A stretch of DNA of 64,000 nucleotides from Paenibacillus sp. Soil750 (GCF_001428045.1 NZ_LMSD01000040.1:248096-312095); one strand, 5' to 3'. Counted from the stretch's first letter, positions 35,860 to 46,041 are shown. Notes: generated by a model from the letters alone, not told the origin. A program made the numbers and translations.

Positions 35860-38160
35860 CTAGTAGGCCTTTGGCACTTCTACGCGGTTCGTGATACCGT
35901 CTTCGGTGAAGTAAATATGAACGTCAAAGCCTTGATCATCCATGAAATACGATACGTATTTCGGTTCACCATGCTTAATCGGTACAAGTAACGTTGCGAT
36001 ACGATGGCTCCGAGAAGATTGTGTCGTTGCCTTCAAATGATAGTGCGGCGGTAAACCTTCGATTTCCGACTGATCGATGTCGGTAAAGCTCTGATGCTGT
36101 GTAAGCTCCAGCTCTCCCGAGGAGCAATAGACGAAACGGCCATCCATGTCGGCCTTACGGCCTTGAACCTTGAAGGTCTGTCCATTCAGCTTCATCTCAT
36201 ACAAGGTTTGGAATAGCCAATCTACGGTCCCCGATTGTGCGAGGTCGATATGATCGACAACCACTACGTAAGTGCCGAAGAAGTAAAGCTCCCGCACATA
36301 CCGTTCCAGGTATGGCACATATTCTTGATATGCCGCGGTTGCATTCGCACGGGAATAACCATAGTCTTTGCGCTGCTCGGCAATTTCGACAAAACCATTG
36401 GCCGCCATATTTAGCACTTTGTTCTTCTCAGCGTATTGACCGAGTCCGTCGATCAAAATATTATTCGTCGAGCGCGTTTGTCTTCGCCAATTCATATGCA
36501 TCGTAGAGCTGAACGCCACGTAGTAACCACTCTCAATGGCCAGAGGTTCGCCGTACGCATGCAGCAAGAAGCCATTCTGATCGCCATGACTATGACTCAC
36601 AGATCCGTATTTGCTGCTCTTCGTGAGAAGCATAATGTGACGCTCCGGATCCGCCATATTGGAATGGAAAGCGACCCAGTCAATGTCACGGAACCATTTG
36701 ACCGACTGAATATTCGCATCGGTAGGTGCGATCGCTTCAACCTGCGGATAGTCATGACGATAGACCATTTCATCAAATCGGAAGTCCCACCACCCATAGT
36801 TGTAAAACTTCATCTCTGAATCTGTATCTATCTCGCGAACTCGTTCGAAATACCATTGATACAAACCGTTTCCTGTCACACCTGCAAATTGACGAATGTT
36901 GAAGCCCGTTTTCAAGCTGACTGGATCCCCCAATGTCGACTGATCTCCGAAGCTTGCACGCAAGGTGTCTGGGCTGAACGCATAAAGCGGGAAATCACCT
37001 GTTTTTGCGAAAAATGGTCGCTTATAAAAGTTAATGCCTGTATATTTCTTCAGCAAATTCATCGCTTCTGTAACAAAAGCCATTCCCGTCGTCCAATACA
37101 TCGGACCCTCGGCCCAGCCCCCGTCAGGCCCGCCCCAAGGCGAGTAGAGACATGCATAATATTCAAGGGTATAGTCTAACCATTCTTGAACTTCCGGCTC
37201 TTCCTGCAAAAGCACTATGCAGCAAGGCACAAGCACACTGGATAAAGAGCGCACAGCGTGACTGTCGAACGGTACATGATGGATTTTGGAATGCTCGATA
37301 ACATGTTGCGCGATTTGGCGTGTACGTTCGAGCAGAACGTGGCGAATATGTTTTCTTTCATCCTCAGATAGTTGATCATAGAGCCAGTCATAGCCCCAGG
37401 CGACGGCGCCAGCCATTCGGAAGGATGCCTCGTCGTTATAATCGCGACTCGTCGTTCCTTTAATGTCCCATGTACTAATGTGAAGCAGCCAGGTTTTGGC
37501 TCGATCTAATAGTGTGGCATTGTTGAGTAGTTTGCCTGCTACTGCCAGATGACGTACCGCATACAAGACTTCTTGTGTATCCATATACATTTGACGCCAC
37601 AATTTGGCTACTCGCTTATTTCCTGGGTAATGAAGCGGCTCCGCAATCAGATCTCGTTCGATCCAAGGTTTGACAGACTTCTCGAAGAAGACGTCAAATT
37701 CACAATAGCTTGGATCCGTCGTCAACTCGGCGCGAAAGGCTTCTACCTCCGAAGCTTGCAGCCACAATCTTGGATGTTGAACAGAAACCTCTGCGTATCG
37801 GGTGGCTCTGCTTGGCAGAGGTGTTTCTGGCAAATCTGCCGGTACTTCGAAACGTCGCACACTGCTCCATGCCGTTTGTTCGCCATTTTCTTGGAGCAAT
37901 GCATAGCGCCAGTAGTATGTTCCTGCGTTGAGCGCAGCATCGGGTGTATACAAGTTATAGAGAATTGGCTGAACAGTCTGCGTCTCTGTCGGTGAGAACG
38001 CCTCCGATTGTGCGATTTGAAGCACATAACGATCGTGCTCTAGCTGTGCAGGAATCCACGTGAAGCGAGGCGGGTTTTCCAGCAACACCGTCTTTTCGTT
38101 CGGCTCGTATTGTACAGTTAATACACCGCTCTGCGGTTCGTAAAGTGGCGATAATGACAT
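35860..38160 (-). CDS. DUF4962 and heparinase II/III domain protein
   Basis: A 766-residue polysaccharide-lyase-like protein. The N-terminus (about 1-110) is a fibronectin-like DUF4962 region (PPRFTWIPAQ, YYWRYAL). An alpha/alpha toroid follows (about 130-480), and the C-terminal heparinase II/III beta-sandwich holds the conserved HSHGDQNGFLLHAYGE-type motif. No signal peptide is visible. It is the last gene of SDR-lyase-lyase. The family degrades uronic-acid polysaccharides such as heparan, alginate or ulvan; which one is not clear. The start has GGAGGGG at 8-nt spacing. Confidence 0.9.
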   Translation of the reverse strand: MSLSPLYEPQSGVLTVQYEPNEKTVLLENPPRFTWIPAQLEHDRYVLQIAQSEAFSPTETQTVQPILYNLYTPDAALNAGTYYWRYALLQENGEQTAWSSVRRFEVPADLPETPLPSRATRYAEVSVQHPRLWLQASEVEAFRAELTTDPSYCEFDVFFEKSVKPWIERDLIAEPLHYPGNKRVAKLWRQMYMDTQEVLYAVRHLAVAGKLLNNATLLDRAKTWLLHISTWDIKGTTSRDYNDEASFRMAGAVAWGYDWLYDQLSEDERKHIRHVLLERTRQIAQHVIEHSKIHHVPFDSHAVRSLSSVLVPCCIVLLQEEPEVQEWLDYTLEYYACLYSPWGGPDGGWAEGPMYWTTGMAFVTEAMNLLKKYTGINFYKRPFFAKTGDFPLYAFSPDTLRASFGDQSTLGDPVSLKTGFNIRQFAGVTGNGLYQWYFERVREIDTDSEMKFYNYGWWDFRFDEMVYRHDYPQVEAIAPTDANIQSVKWFRDIDWVAFHSNMADPERHIMLLTKSSKYGSVSHSHGDQNGFLLHAYGEPLAIESGYYVAFSSTMHMNWRRQTRSTNNILIDGLGQYAEKNKVLNMAANGFVEIAEQRKDYGYSRANATAAYQEYVPYLERYVRELYFFGTYVVVVDHIDLAQSGTVDWLFQTLYEMKLNGQTFKVQGRKADMDGRFVYCSSGELELTQHQSFTDIDQSEIEGLPPHYHLKATTQSSRSHRIATLLVPIKHGEPKYVSYFMDDQGFDVHIYFTEDGITNRVEVPKAY

Positions 38161-38273
38161 GGATTGTTCCCCTCCAGGCTTGGTTCTGTAAGGCTTATGA
38201 GTGTTTCGGAAGTAGGTGAGGCTTGATTAATTATGAAAATGACATTCTTTCGAACAAAAGACCGAATGACAAA

Positions 38274-40343
38274 TTACAGAATTTGTAATCCTTTATCTGT
38301 CATTTTAACACGGACAGCATCATTAGGAACATTAGCAACGGTTACACTGATTTCATTATTCGTTATTTGTGAAAGCTGAACTGGACTGCCTGCGCGATAG
38401 ACATGAATGAAATCCGCCTTGCGGTCCATACGGCGGTGAAGCATCGCTGTAAGTGAACGACTAGGATCCACGGCATCGCCTGGTGTCTGAACAGCCACAA
38501 TCTCATCTCCTGGTTGAACTAGTGCGGAGTGGAAGATGACAGCGTCTGAGTTCGTGAGGTTGTATGAAGCTTGCAGTTCACCCGCTTCATTGCCGGCAAC
38601 CCCTCCAGTCGGTACGAACCGGCTAGTAATCGGCAGTTGCTGCTCCTTGAGCGTCGTAACGTCCCCTACTTTCTCAGCGACAAGCAATTGATAACTAGCC
38701 TCTGGGTTAAGTGGTTGTTGCAAAGCTTCTACCGCTACAACAGGATGCATCCACCATTCGATCGATTGCGGTTGATCACCAGAAAGCTCAACTTGGAACC
38801 AGTCCAACATCCAATCCTCCGTTAGCAAAAGATGTCGATTCATCGTACAGCCTTCGTAGCCTTCCGTTGATTGCAGCCAAGCGTAAACGGAAGCCGCTGT
38901 CGATTCATAGTGCTTCAGGCGCCCTTCATGCGGCGCTTGCGATTGACCTGCCAGCGAAACGGTGTTGTGGCTGGCTGTCTCTGCAAACCACGATCTGCGC
39001 ATGGACGAGCCGTAAGGCACCATCCCCAGATCGGGTGTTAGGGTTTGATCTTGGTGCATCAACGTCAGATGCAGCTTGTCGTAGTGGCCGTGGGAACCGC
39101 CGTGCTCGCCGAAATCGGCGAGGAACGACAGCGGGCTCCCTGCGATGCGGCCGATGACGAAGCCAGCGTCCGGCCAGAGCCGCGATCCGCGCGGCTCTGA
39201 GGTAGCGGCGCGGTCAGCGCCTCCGCCGTAGAGCAGCGCCTCGAGCTGCTCGTTTCCGGCAGCGCCTAGCTGCTGGTAGGCTTCGCGCGCTACCGGCGCG
39301 AGGCCGGCGATGCCGTAGATCGCGAGCCCCTGCTCAGCGATCTCGGCGATTTCGCGAGCGTAAGGGACTCGCTCAAGCGGCCCGTCATGCAGGGCCGGCA
39401 AAGCGCCCTGGTCGTCGGCTAAGTCGGCCAACGCTTCGAGCATGCCGCGCATAGACTGCCCCTCTGCGCCTGTCGTGGCGTAGAGGTCAATGCCGAAGCG
39501 CTGCGCCATTTCGGCAGCGATGAGATAGGCACGAAGCACGAATACATGGTAGTACGTGCTCCCCTCGAATTCGAATTGGTCGGCTTTCACGCCGATGGAT
39601 AAATGATGAATGAAGCCGCCTTGGCCTTCAATAAGTGCCTCTAGCAGCGCTTGCTCGCCTCGCGCCGCGTACACACAAGATAAGGACGCGTTCAGCCAAG
39701 CGGTATAGTTGTTCTCCGCATTATTCCGCTCATGAATTAAAATATGACGGTACTCCTCCATACTTCCCGCCAACAAACCTAAGAACACATCGATTGCCAC
39801 TTGTTCCTTCGCGTCAAAGGTAATGCCTCCATCGCGAAGCAGTAAATAGGCTCGTATCAGCGTTGTAGACCAAATCGCCTCCGTCAGTGCTTGGTGGAAG
39901 GCACGTCCCTTTAGCATCCAGCTCTGTGCTTCCGGATGTACCGGGTAGTGCGGGAATTGCTCCGCATACTCGACAAGCAAACGTTTACTAATCTGTGCAT
40001 AGGAAACGTCACCCAGCGCTGCATAAACAGCGGCCGACTGCAACGCCACTCGTGCCAAGGACTGTTGTTTAAACACGAGCCAAGCACCACGGTAGGCATC
40101 ACCTGTGATCACACACCCGTGTGGGCACAGAAATTCTGAAGTATCTACAAAGCTTTCATCGAACGTCAGTTCGGTATGATGGTGTGGACAAACATACTGG
40201 TGCCACCAACCACCAGGTTCTTTAGGAACGACCAGGCTGCCTGCTTGCTGCAGCCTGTCGATTTCTTCTTTAAGTCTGTGAGCGGTTTGACCCGCCCACG
40301 TCAATGTCTCTACTTTAGCGGCCAAAGGGATCGCGGTACTCAT
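38274..40343 (-). CDS. Heparinase II/III family polysaccharide lyase-like protein
   Basis: A 689-residue protein with an N-terminal segment carrying CPHHH and CPHGC (about residues 52-78, possibly a metal site), an alpha-helical toroid (about 85-390) with HERNNAENNYTAW, and a heparinase II/III C-terminal domain with GEHGGSHGHYDKLHLTLMH. It is typical of intracellular oligo-uronide or alginate/heparan lyases; no signal peptide is seen. Its ATG overlaps the SDR stop as ATGA. The middle part (about 39.05-39.5 kb) is markedly G+C-rich. It likely produces unsaturated uronate that the SDR reduces. Confidence 0.9.
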   Translation of the reverse strand: MSTAIPLAAKVETLTWAGQTAHRLKEEIDRLQQAGSLVVPKEPGGWWHQYVCPHHHTELTFDESFVDTSEFLCPHGCVITGDAYRGAWLVFKQQSLARVALQSAAVYAALGDVSYAQISKRLLVEYAEQFPHYPVHPEAQSWMLKGRAFHQALTEAIWSTTLIRAYLLLRDGGITFDAKEQVAIDVFLGLLAGSMEEYRHILIHERNNAENNYTAWLNASLSCVYAARGEQALLEALIEGQGGFIHHLSIGVKADQFEFEGSTYYHVFVLRAYLIAAEMAQRFGIDLYATTGAEGQSMRGMLEALADLADDQGALPALHDGPLERVPYAREIAEIAEQGLAIYGIAGLAPVAREAYQQLGAAGNEQLEALLYGGGADRAATSEPRGSRLWPDAGFVIGRIAGSPLSFLADFGEHGGSHGHYDKLHLTLMHQDQTLTPDLGMVPYGSSMRRSWFAETASHNTVSLAGQSQAPHEGRLKHYESTAASVYAWLQSTEGYEGCTMNRHLLLTEDWMLDWFQVELSGDQPQSIEWWMHPVVAVEALQQPLNPEASYQLLVAEKVGDVTTLKEQQLPITSRFVPTGGVAGNEAGELQASYNLTNSDAVIFHSALVQPGDEIVAVQTPGDAVDPSRSLTAMLHRRMDRKADFIHVYRAGSPVQLSQITNNEISVTVANVPNDAVRVKMTDKGLQIL

Positions 40344-41107
40344 CGCATCATCATCCCGCCGTTGATTTCAATCGTTTCACCTGTTACATAAGCAGCTAAA
40401 TTGGAAGCCAGGTAAAGAACTGCTCCAGCTACATCATCTGGAGTTCCTTCACGTTGCAGTGGAATGCCATTGATTGTTGCTTGGCGCGCAGCATCCGTTG
40501 TGAATGTCGCGTGGAACATCGTATTGCCGATGAAACCCGGTGAAACGTTGTTCACGGTGATGCCACTTGCGGCAACTTCTTTCGCCAAACCTTTAGAGAA
40601 AGTAAGCACTGCTGCTTTACTGGCCGCATACACACTTCCACCTGGTCCGCCACCATTATGTGCAGCTACAGAAGTCATATTGATGATTCGGCCGTAGCCT
40701 TTTTCTTTCATACCTGCAAGGACGCGTTTGGATACGAATACCGTGCTTTTCAAGTTGACATCCATGATGCGATCGTACATTTCCTCGGACATATCTACAT
40801 TCGGAACGCGTTGTACAAGGTGACCCGCGTTATTCACTAGAATATCGATTGTTCCACCCAACGCCTGCTCAACTTCGCTCACTAGTCTGTCGATTTGCTC
40901 CACATTCGTTACATCTGCTTGTACAAGTACCGCTTCCCCACCTAATGCTTGGATTTCCGCTACAACTTCCTGTCCTTGTGCCACATTGTTCAAGCAGTTC
41001 ACGCCAACTTTAGCACCGTTGCTAGCCAACGCTAGTGCAATCGCGCGTCCAATCCCTGCGTTCGATCCTGTTACAAGTGCTATTTTCCCCGTTAAGTTGA
41101 TGTTCAT
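40340..41107 (-). CDS. SDR-family oxidoreductase, KduD/FabG-like
   Basis: A 255-residue NAD(P)-dependent short-chain dehydrogenase. The cofactor motif TGSNAGIG is at residues 13-20, NNAG near 90, and the catalytic Ser with Y-x3-K in VYAASKA near 155-160, so it should be active. It is the first gene of the operon with two heparinase-type genes, overlapping the next by 4 nt. In uronate pathways a KduD/DhuD-type SDR reduces the keto-sugar formed from lyase products, which is the most likely role. A general FabG-like specificity cannot be excluded. The start has GGGAGG at 8-nt spacing. Confidence 0.9.
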   Translation of the reverse strand: MNINLTGKIALVTGSNAGIGRAIALALASNGAKVGVNCLNNVAQGQEVVAEIQALGGEAVLVQADVTNVEQIDRLVSEVEQALGGTIDILVNNAGHLVQRVPNVDMSEEMYDRIMDVNLKSTVFVSKRVLAGMKEKGYGRIINMTSVAAHNGGGPGGSVYAASKAAVLTFSKGLAKEVAASGITVNNVSPGFIGNTMFHATFTTDAARQATINGIPLQREGTPDDVAGAVLYLASNLAAYVTGETIEINGGMMMR

Positions 41108-41472
41108 TGTGGTATCCTCCCATGGATGTAACCTTATTTTTATTTGAATCGCTACTTATGCAGCGTAATTACCTGTGTAATTCTAATTCTATTTCTATTT
41201 CTAATGGCCACTAGCGCCGTTATTTCGAAAAAAGCAGTCAGTTTCCTTGTTTAACGGACACCAGCGCAGCTATTTACTGTTTAGGAGGCAAAATTGTGCC
41301 CCAAACAAGGGAATTACGGCCCTGTTGTCCGTTAGAACATGTGAATCCCGCTAAAAGACCGAATAACGTCCCCTGTGTCCGTTAGACGAGGCGGCGGGGT
41401 ACGGGGGCGAAGGGGCAATCCGTGGGGCAGAGACGGGAGAAGGGTTCGGTTTGCTCCCTGGCGCCCCTCCAC
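41108..41472. other. Gene-free stretch with type C quadruplet repeat
   Basis: This region lies upstream of the SDR gene and beyond the 3' end of a kinase gene. It holds a four-copy repeat element and a G+C-rich tail. No credible gene or clear terminator for the kinase is seen. Confidence 0.65.
41201..41386. repeat. Intergenic quadruplet repeat, type C
   Basis: Four 25-nt copies related to TAACGGACAC followed by GCCGTTATTT. Two are direct (41201 and 41251) and two inverted (41312 and 41362). Spacing is 50 nt within each pair. The inverted copies end in TGTCCGTTAGA. Confidence 0.82.
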
Positions 41473-43326
41473 TCACCCACGCAGCCGAGGCCGCGCTGTC
41501 TCCGGCATCGTCATCGTGATGCAGGTGCCGCGTCCCCACTCGCTGTCAACGGACAGCCCGTAGGCTTCGCCGAACACCATTTGAATCCGTCGATGGACGT
41601 TCATCAGACCGATGCCGCCACCCCGCTTCGTCCCGGTGCTCGCTTCTTCCGGCTCCGCCAGACGATTCTCCTCTAGTTTCCTACGTAACTCAGCAAGTCT
41701 TTCGGGCATCATGCCCGTGCCATTGTCCTCGATGAAAACTTGAAACAAGCCGCCCTCTTTGCGAGCATCGATGCGAATGGTATGCCGCTCTTCCACACCA
41801 TCTGGAAAAGCATGTTGAAAAATATTTTCAATCAACGGCTGCAACGTCAAGCGGACCATCTTTTCTAGCAGTAGGCTTGGCGGGATCGCTACATCAATCT
41901 CGAATTCCCGCTCCGTACGATGCTGCAAAATAATCATATAGTTCCGTACATGATTCAGCTCATTCGCAACCGTGATTTCCTCTAGGTTGGTCTGAACGGA
42001 GTAGCGAAGCATGAAAGCCATGGCCTCAACCATCTCCGTGATTTCTCCCGAATCCTGAACAATGGCGTAACAGTTAATCGTTTCCAACGTGTTGTATAAG
42101 AAGTGTGGGTTAATTTGCAGCTGCAGGGACTGAAATTCAGCCCTCTGCCGTTCGAGCTTGGTCTCGCCAAGCTCGAGTGCGTTTTTCTGCTGCTCTAGCT
42201 CGGCCTCATACACACGCTCGATCATATCCGACAGACGCGTTACCATCAGGTTGTAGCTGTGAATGAGTCCACCCATCTCATCCGTTCTCCCCGCGTCCTC
42301 GATATACTGCCAGTTCCCTTTCTCCGTCTCCCGCATGCTGTCTTTGAGATCCCGAATCGGCCTTATAATGGAGCGACCAAAGCGAGAAGCAAGCACAAGT
42401 GCAGCAGCCAATGTAACCAAACCTACAATGATCGTCGTTGTTCGAATCGTGTTGGCAGGTCGGCGCAGCTCCTGCACCGGCATAGAGGCAACAAGGTTCC
42501 AATCCGAATATCCTGATTTCCTCGACACAAACATACGTTCTTCGCCATTATATTTGGACAAAAATGTTTGATTTCCACTTGTCAGCACTTGCGAAGCTAA
42601 CTCATCCTGTGATTTGCGTTCACTCATCGTACGTGGATAAATGTAGTTGCCAGTGTCATCCACAATGAAGAAAAAGCCTTCTTTCCCCAAGCTAACACGG
42701 TCCCACGTCTTCGCAAGTTCATCTAGCTTAATTTCAATGGCAACAACTCCGCGGTTGGCATCCCCATAGGATGGACCCCTCACTTTGCGAGCCATCGTTA
42801 CAACGGACCCTTCATCAACAGGACGGATACTCATATTGAGCAGCGCAATTTTGCCATCACCTGGCGTTGATTTCATCAAGTAGTCGAATTTTTCACGAAC
42901 AAGCACTGGATCGAAATTCAGCAGGTTCTGATTCTCATAAATAACAGATCTACCGTGCTGACCCACGACGTAGCTCATGTTTAGCTGTTTATACAGGGTA
43001 ATGACGGAAGTGACCGAAATGCGGGCGAACTCCTTGATTTTTTCCGAATACACATAGTATTCATAACCATCATCCGGCTTGATTTCCATGAACGCTCGCA
43101 CGTCCGAATTCGACGAAAAGGCATTGCTGAGCAGCTCATACGCCTGTAAATAGCTATCCGTTTGATAGTTCGCACTATCGACCATCTGCTCCATATATTG
43201 CTTCACTTGATCATCCAGCGCTCGTGAAGATTGCACATAGGACACAGCCCCAACGGACACCAATGATAGGACGATAACGATGAGAAAATACGCATAAATT
43301 TGACGCGATAGCGACTTTCTCTTCAT
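41473..43326 (-). CDS. YesM-type sensor histidine kinase (third)
   Basis: A membrane sensor of 617 residues: helices near 11-31 and 295-313, an extracellular Cache-like domain, HAMP, a coiled linker (about 368-398), His_kinase domain with H408 in QINPHFLYNT, and ATPase domain (LIENIFQHA, IEDNGTGM, GGGIGLMNV). Unlike the other two pairs the regulator gene comes first; the kinase ATG overlaps its stop by one base (TAATG). It probably controls the importer at 44.5-48.1 kb and perhaps the SDR/lyase genes. Confidence 0.94.
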   Translation of the reverse strand: MKRKSLSRQIYAYFLIVIVLSLVSVGAVSYVQSSRALDDQVKQYMEQMVDSANYQTDSYLQAYELLSNAFSSNSDVRAFMEIKPDDGYEYYVYSEKIKEFARISVTSVITLYKQLNMSYVVGQHGRSVIYENQNLLNFDPVLVREKFDYLMKSTPGDGKIALLNMSIRPVDEGSVVTMARKVRGPSYGDANRGVVAIEIKLDELAKTWDRVSLGKEGFFFIVDDTGNYIYPRTMSERKSQDELASQVLTSGNQTFLSKYNGEERMFVSRKSGYSDWNLVASMPVQELRRPANTIRTTTIIVGLVTLAAALVLASRFGRSIIRPIRDLKDSMRETEKGNWQYIEDAGRTDEMGGLIHSYNLMVTRLSDMIERVYEAELEQQKNALELGETKLERQRAEFQSLQLQINPHFLYNTLETINCYAIVQDSGEITEMVEAMAFMLRYSVQTNLEEITVANELNHVRNYMIILQHRTEREFEIDVAIPPSLLLEKMVRLTLQPLIENIFQHAFPDGVEERHTIRIDARKEGGLFQVFIEDNGTGMMPERLAELRRKLEENRLAEPEEASTGTKRGGGIGLMNVHRRIQMVFGEAYGLSVDSEWGRGTCITMTMPETARPRLRG

Positions 43327-44363
43327 TACCGGATCCCCATTCGCTGACGGTATTCCGAGGGTAGACAGCCTTCATACTTTTTGAACGTTTTGGTAAAATG
43401 CGGATGATCCGCATACCCAACCTCACCGGAAATATCGGTAATACGCCAATGCGGCTGCTGCAGCAGCTTTTTCGCCTTCTCCATACGTCGACGTGTTCGA
43501 TACTGAACGAAGGTTTCTTGCGTGTTTTGCTTAAACAATTGGCTAAAGTAGGAGGGATTCAATCCAATGAATTCGGCTACCTCTTCTAAGGAAACTTCCT
43601 CCGCCAGATGCTTTTCCATATACTGTTTCGCTTCTTCGACAGGGTCCTTCTGCTTGCCTTTTCGCTTATTTTTGAGCTCTTGCAGCAATCCTCTCACAGA
43701 GGTCGTAAACCACAGCCACACATCTTCCTCGCTGAGCGAAGCAGAAATCTGGGGCTCTTCCTGAATCATATACACATCGCGGACTGTAAGCCGCCCATGT
43801 ACAAGGGTATAAATCTCCTGCACAATATCGCTCATACGATTGAGTTTTAGTTTATATGCGCCTAGCTCCGTTTGGATCTCCTCGAGATCCCGGTCAAGCT
43901 CCTCTTGCTGCAGCATCCACACCGCTTGCTCCAAACGAGTAGCCCAGCTCTCTAGCTTCGTGACTGCGACAAAAGACTCCGAACTGACCTTGCTTTTATT
44001 CAGAATGAGCTTCTCTAACACGAGCTGAAACCCCTTAATGTTGACTGGCTTCAACAAATATTCTTTGACCCCGTAAGACACACACTTCTGCGCGTACTCG
44101 AAATCACCATAGCCCGAGATCACGACCACTTGAATGTCAGCATCCATCTCGGCAATTTGCGCACATAGCTCCAGACCATCCATCTTCGGCATGCGTATAT
44201 CTGTAAAAAGAAAATCAGGTCGTTCCTCTTGAATCCGCTGCATTGCGACAACACCATTCTCAGCCGTTCGCAAGCTTTCAATGGGCAGCCCCGATTGTTC
44301 CACAAGCTTCTGTAATCCTCTGCGTATCATCGGTTCGTCATCGACAATGAGTATGCGGTACAT
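43326..44363 (-). CDS. YesN-type response regulator with AraC domain (third)
   Basis: A 345-residue activator from ATG 44363 (AAGGAG about 8 nt upstream). The receiver domain has phospho-acceptor D55 and K in YLLK, a shorter linker than its homologues follows, and the C-terminal AraC domain (about 245-345) has VGYADHPHFTKTFKKYEG. It follows the binding-protein gene by 88 nt with a hairpin between, so it may be transcribed with the importer. It is coupled to the kinase gene downstream. Confidence 0.94.
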   Translation of the reverse strand: MYRILIVDDEPMIRRGLQKLVEQSGLPIESLRTAENGVVAMQRIQEERPDFLFTDIRMPKMDGLELCAQIAEMDADIQVVVISGYGDFEYAQKCVSYGVKEYLLKPVNIKGFQLVLEKLILNKSKVSSESFVAVTKLESWATRLEQAVWMLQQEELDRDLEEIQTELGAYKLKLNRMSDIVQEIYTLVHGRLTVRDVYMIQEEPQISASLSEEDVWLWFTTSVRGLLQELKNKRKGKQKDPVEEAKQYMEKHLAEEVSLEEVAEFIGLNPSYFSQLFKQNTQETFVQYRTRRRMEKAKKLLQQPHWRITDISGEVGYADHPHFTKTFKKYEGCLPSEYRQRMGIR

Positions 44364-44397
44364 GAGAAACTCTCCTTTCAAAATGGGATGAAATGCA

Positions 44398-44432
44398 CGC
44401 TCCCCACGTACCGTTGGGCACGTGAGGAGGCG
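44398..44432 (-). other. Intercistronic hairpin between binding-protein and regulator genes
   Basis: Arms CGCTCCCCACGT and ACGTGAGGAGGCG (one mismatch, one bulge) with a 10-nt loop and no T tract. It resembles in position the hairpin at 34.2 kb and may act as an mRNA stabiliser or partial block. Confidence 0.6.
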
Positions 44433-44451
44433 GCATGCTCAGGAACTGAGC

Positions 44452-46041
44452 TTATTTTCTTGGCATCGACACAGTCGTACCGGAATCTTTACTATTAAAT
44501 TTCTCTGTTGCTTCCTTGATAACTTCGTTTCCACCTTTGGACTTCCACTCTTCCAATACTTTCGGCCAGTCGGAAATTGGTTCTTTACCATAAACCATTT
44601 TCACCATGTGGGAAAGAATAACTGGAGGCGCTTGGTCGGAAAGCGGTGAAATATCAGGGTTTTTCATCAAAGATTCTAGACGAGGCTCAAAGTTGATACC
44701 ATCGCGTCCTTCATTCTTCAATGTCGTGTCATACACGTTCATCAATTTCTTACCATCTTCTGTCAAGCTAAGTGTACCCTTATTATAGGTTGTATCTTGG
44801 ACAAGCCACAAGAAAGATTGACGGTAACGCTCTTCATCGACTGCAGCTGGATCTGTTGGTGCTTTGTAGTCGATTTTACCATTAGCTTCTGTATACGTGT
44901 CGCCTTGGATACCGAATGTGAAGAATTTCTCAGCTTCATCGGACATCATCCAGTCGAAGAACTTAATAATTTGCTCAGCATTTTTCACATTTTTGTTGAT
45001 GAAGTAAGCACGCGGCGCTGGTCCATACAAGTAGTGACCACCTTTACCGTCAGGTCCAGTTGGGGAACTGATAATTTCGATATCGCCCGTTGGCACTGTT
45101 GCTTTCAGTTGTGTCTCCCATTGCAGCATTTCATTAGCGTTCATGGACCACATACCTGCTTTACCTGCAAGAATCGTGTTTTTGAACACAGTCGCATTGA
45201 TGGTTGCGAATTCTTTGTTGATCAAGCCTTCGTCAAACATCGTTTTATACGTTTGCAGGGCTTTCGTCATATTCTCTGTATCAAAGAATTTCGGCAGGAT
45301 TTGATCGCCAGACTTCTCGAACATCGACAGGTACGGATACACATCATAAGCACCGAAGAAGGAATCAGCATACTTGAAGTTCTCACGGCCCATGTATGGG
45401 TTCTCAACACCCATTTCTTTGAACTTACGCAGAACAGCCATGTACTCATCTACTGTTTTCGGAACGCCTAAACCTGCTTTGTCTAACAAATCTTTACGGA
45501 TAAAGATCGAACGACGGGATGGGTTGGACAAGTACTCAGGAATCGCATAGATTTTACCGTTGTACGTTACGTTATCCCAAGCGTCTTTCGGAACTTTTTT
45601 CAACAAATTCTGACCATACTTCTTCAGCAGTTCATCAAGCGGTTGGAATACGCCGGCTTTTACGGAACCTGCCATTTCCTTCCCGTTCACGCCACCGCTG
45701 CCTTGTACGACATCAGGGATGTCATTTGTTGCAAACATTTGGATCATTTTTTGTTCATATTCTTTGTGTGGAACAAGCACGATATTCATATCGGAGTTTG
45801 TTAGTTCTTCGAGCTTTTTCACCCATTTGTCTTGGTTAATATCAGGCGATTTCTCAACATGTCCGAAAGCAAGTGTACGCAAGGAGATCGAGAACTTCGT
45901 TTTCTCTGCTGGCTTTGTACTAGCCGTTGTAGTCGCACCAGCATTAGATGCTGGTTTATCCTCAGTCTTGGAAGAAGAACAAGCAGCCATCACACTGGCC
46001 ATTAATACGACAGCCATCGTCGTGGGAATCCATTTTTTCAT
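44452..46041 (-). CDS. Extracellular solute-binding lipoprotein, YtcQ/LipO type
   Basis: A lipid-anchored binding protein of 529 residues from ATG 46041 (GAGGGG 5 nt upstream; an ATG six codons earlier lacks a ribosome site). The lipobox VMAAC is followed by SSSKTED. It belongs to the large group that works with LplB/YtcP permeases for complex oligosaccharides. The two permease genes lie upstream with a gap of about 170 nt containing an operator-like palindrome, so this gene can be expressed separately. Confidence 0.93.
   Translation of the reverse strand: MKKWIPTTMAVVLMASVMAACSSSKTEDKPASNAGATTTASTKPAEKTKFSISLRTLAFGHVEKSPDINQDKWVKKLEELTNSDMNIVLVPHKEYEQKMIQMFATNDIPDVVQGSGGVNGKEMAGSVKAGVFQPLDELLKKYGQNLLKKVPKDAWDNVTYNGKIYAIPEYLSNPSRRSIFIRKDLLDKAGLGVPKTVDEYMAVLRKFKEMGVENPYMGRENFKYADSFFGAYDVYPYLSMFEKSGDQILPKFFDTENMTKALQTYKTMFDEGLINKEFATINATVFKNTILAGKAGMWSMNANEMLQWETQLKATVPTGDIEIISSPTGPDGKGGHYLYGPAPRAYFINKNVKNAEQIIKFFDWMMSDEAEKFFTFGIQGDTYTEANGKIDYKAPTDPAAVDEERYRQSFLWLVQDTTYNKGTLSLTEDGKKLMNVYDTTLKNEGRDGINFEPRLESLMKNPDISPLSDQAPPVILSHMVKMVYGKEPISDWPKVLEEWKSKGGNEVIKEATEKFNSKDSGTTVSMPRK

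Noticed and set aside
44797-45471. A 224-codon open frame on the plus strand
   Set aside because: It lies antisense inside a binding-protein gene and has the Cys/His/Phe-rich composition expected of a shadow frame.
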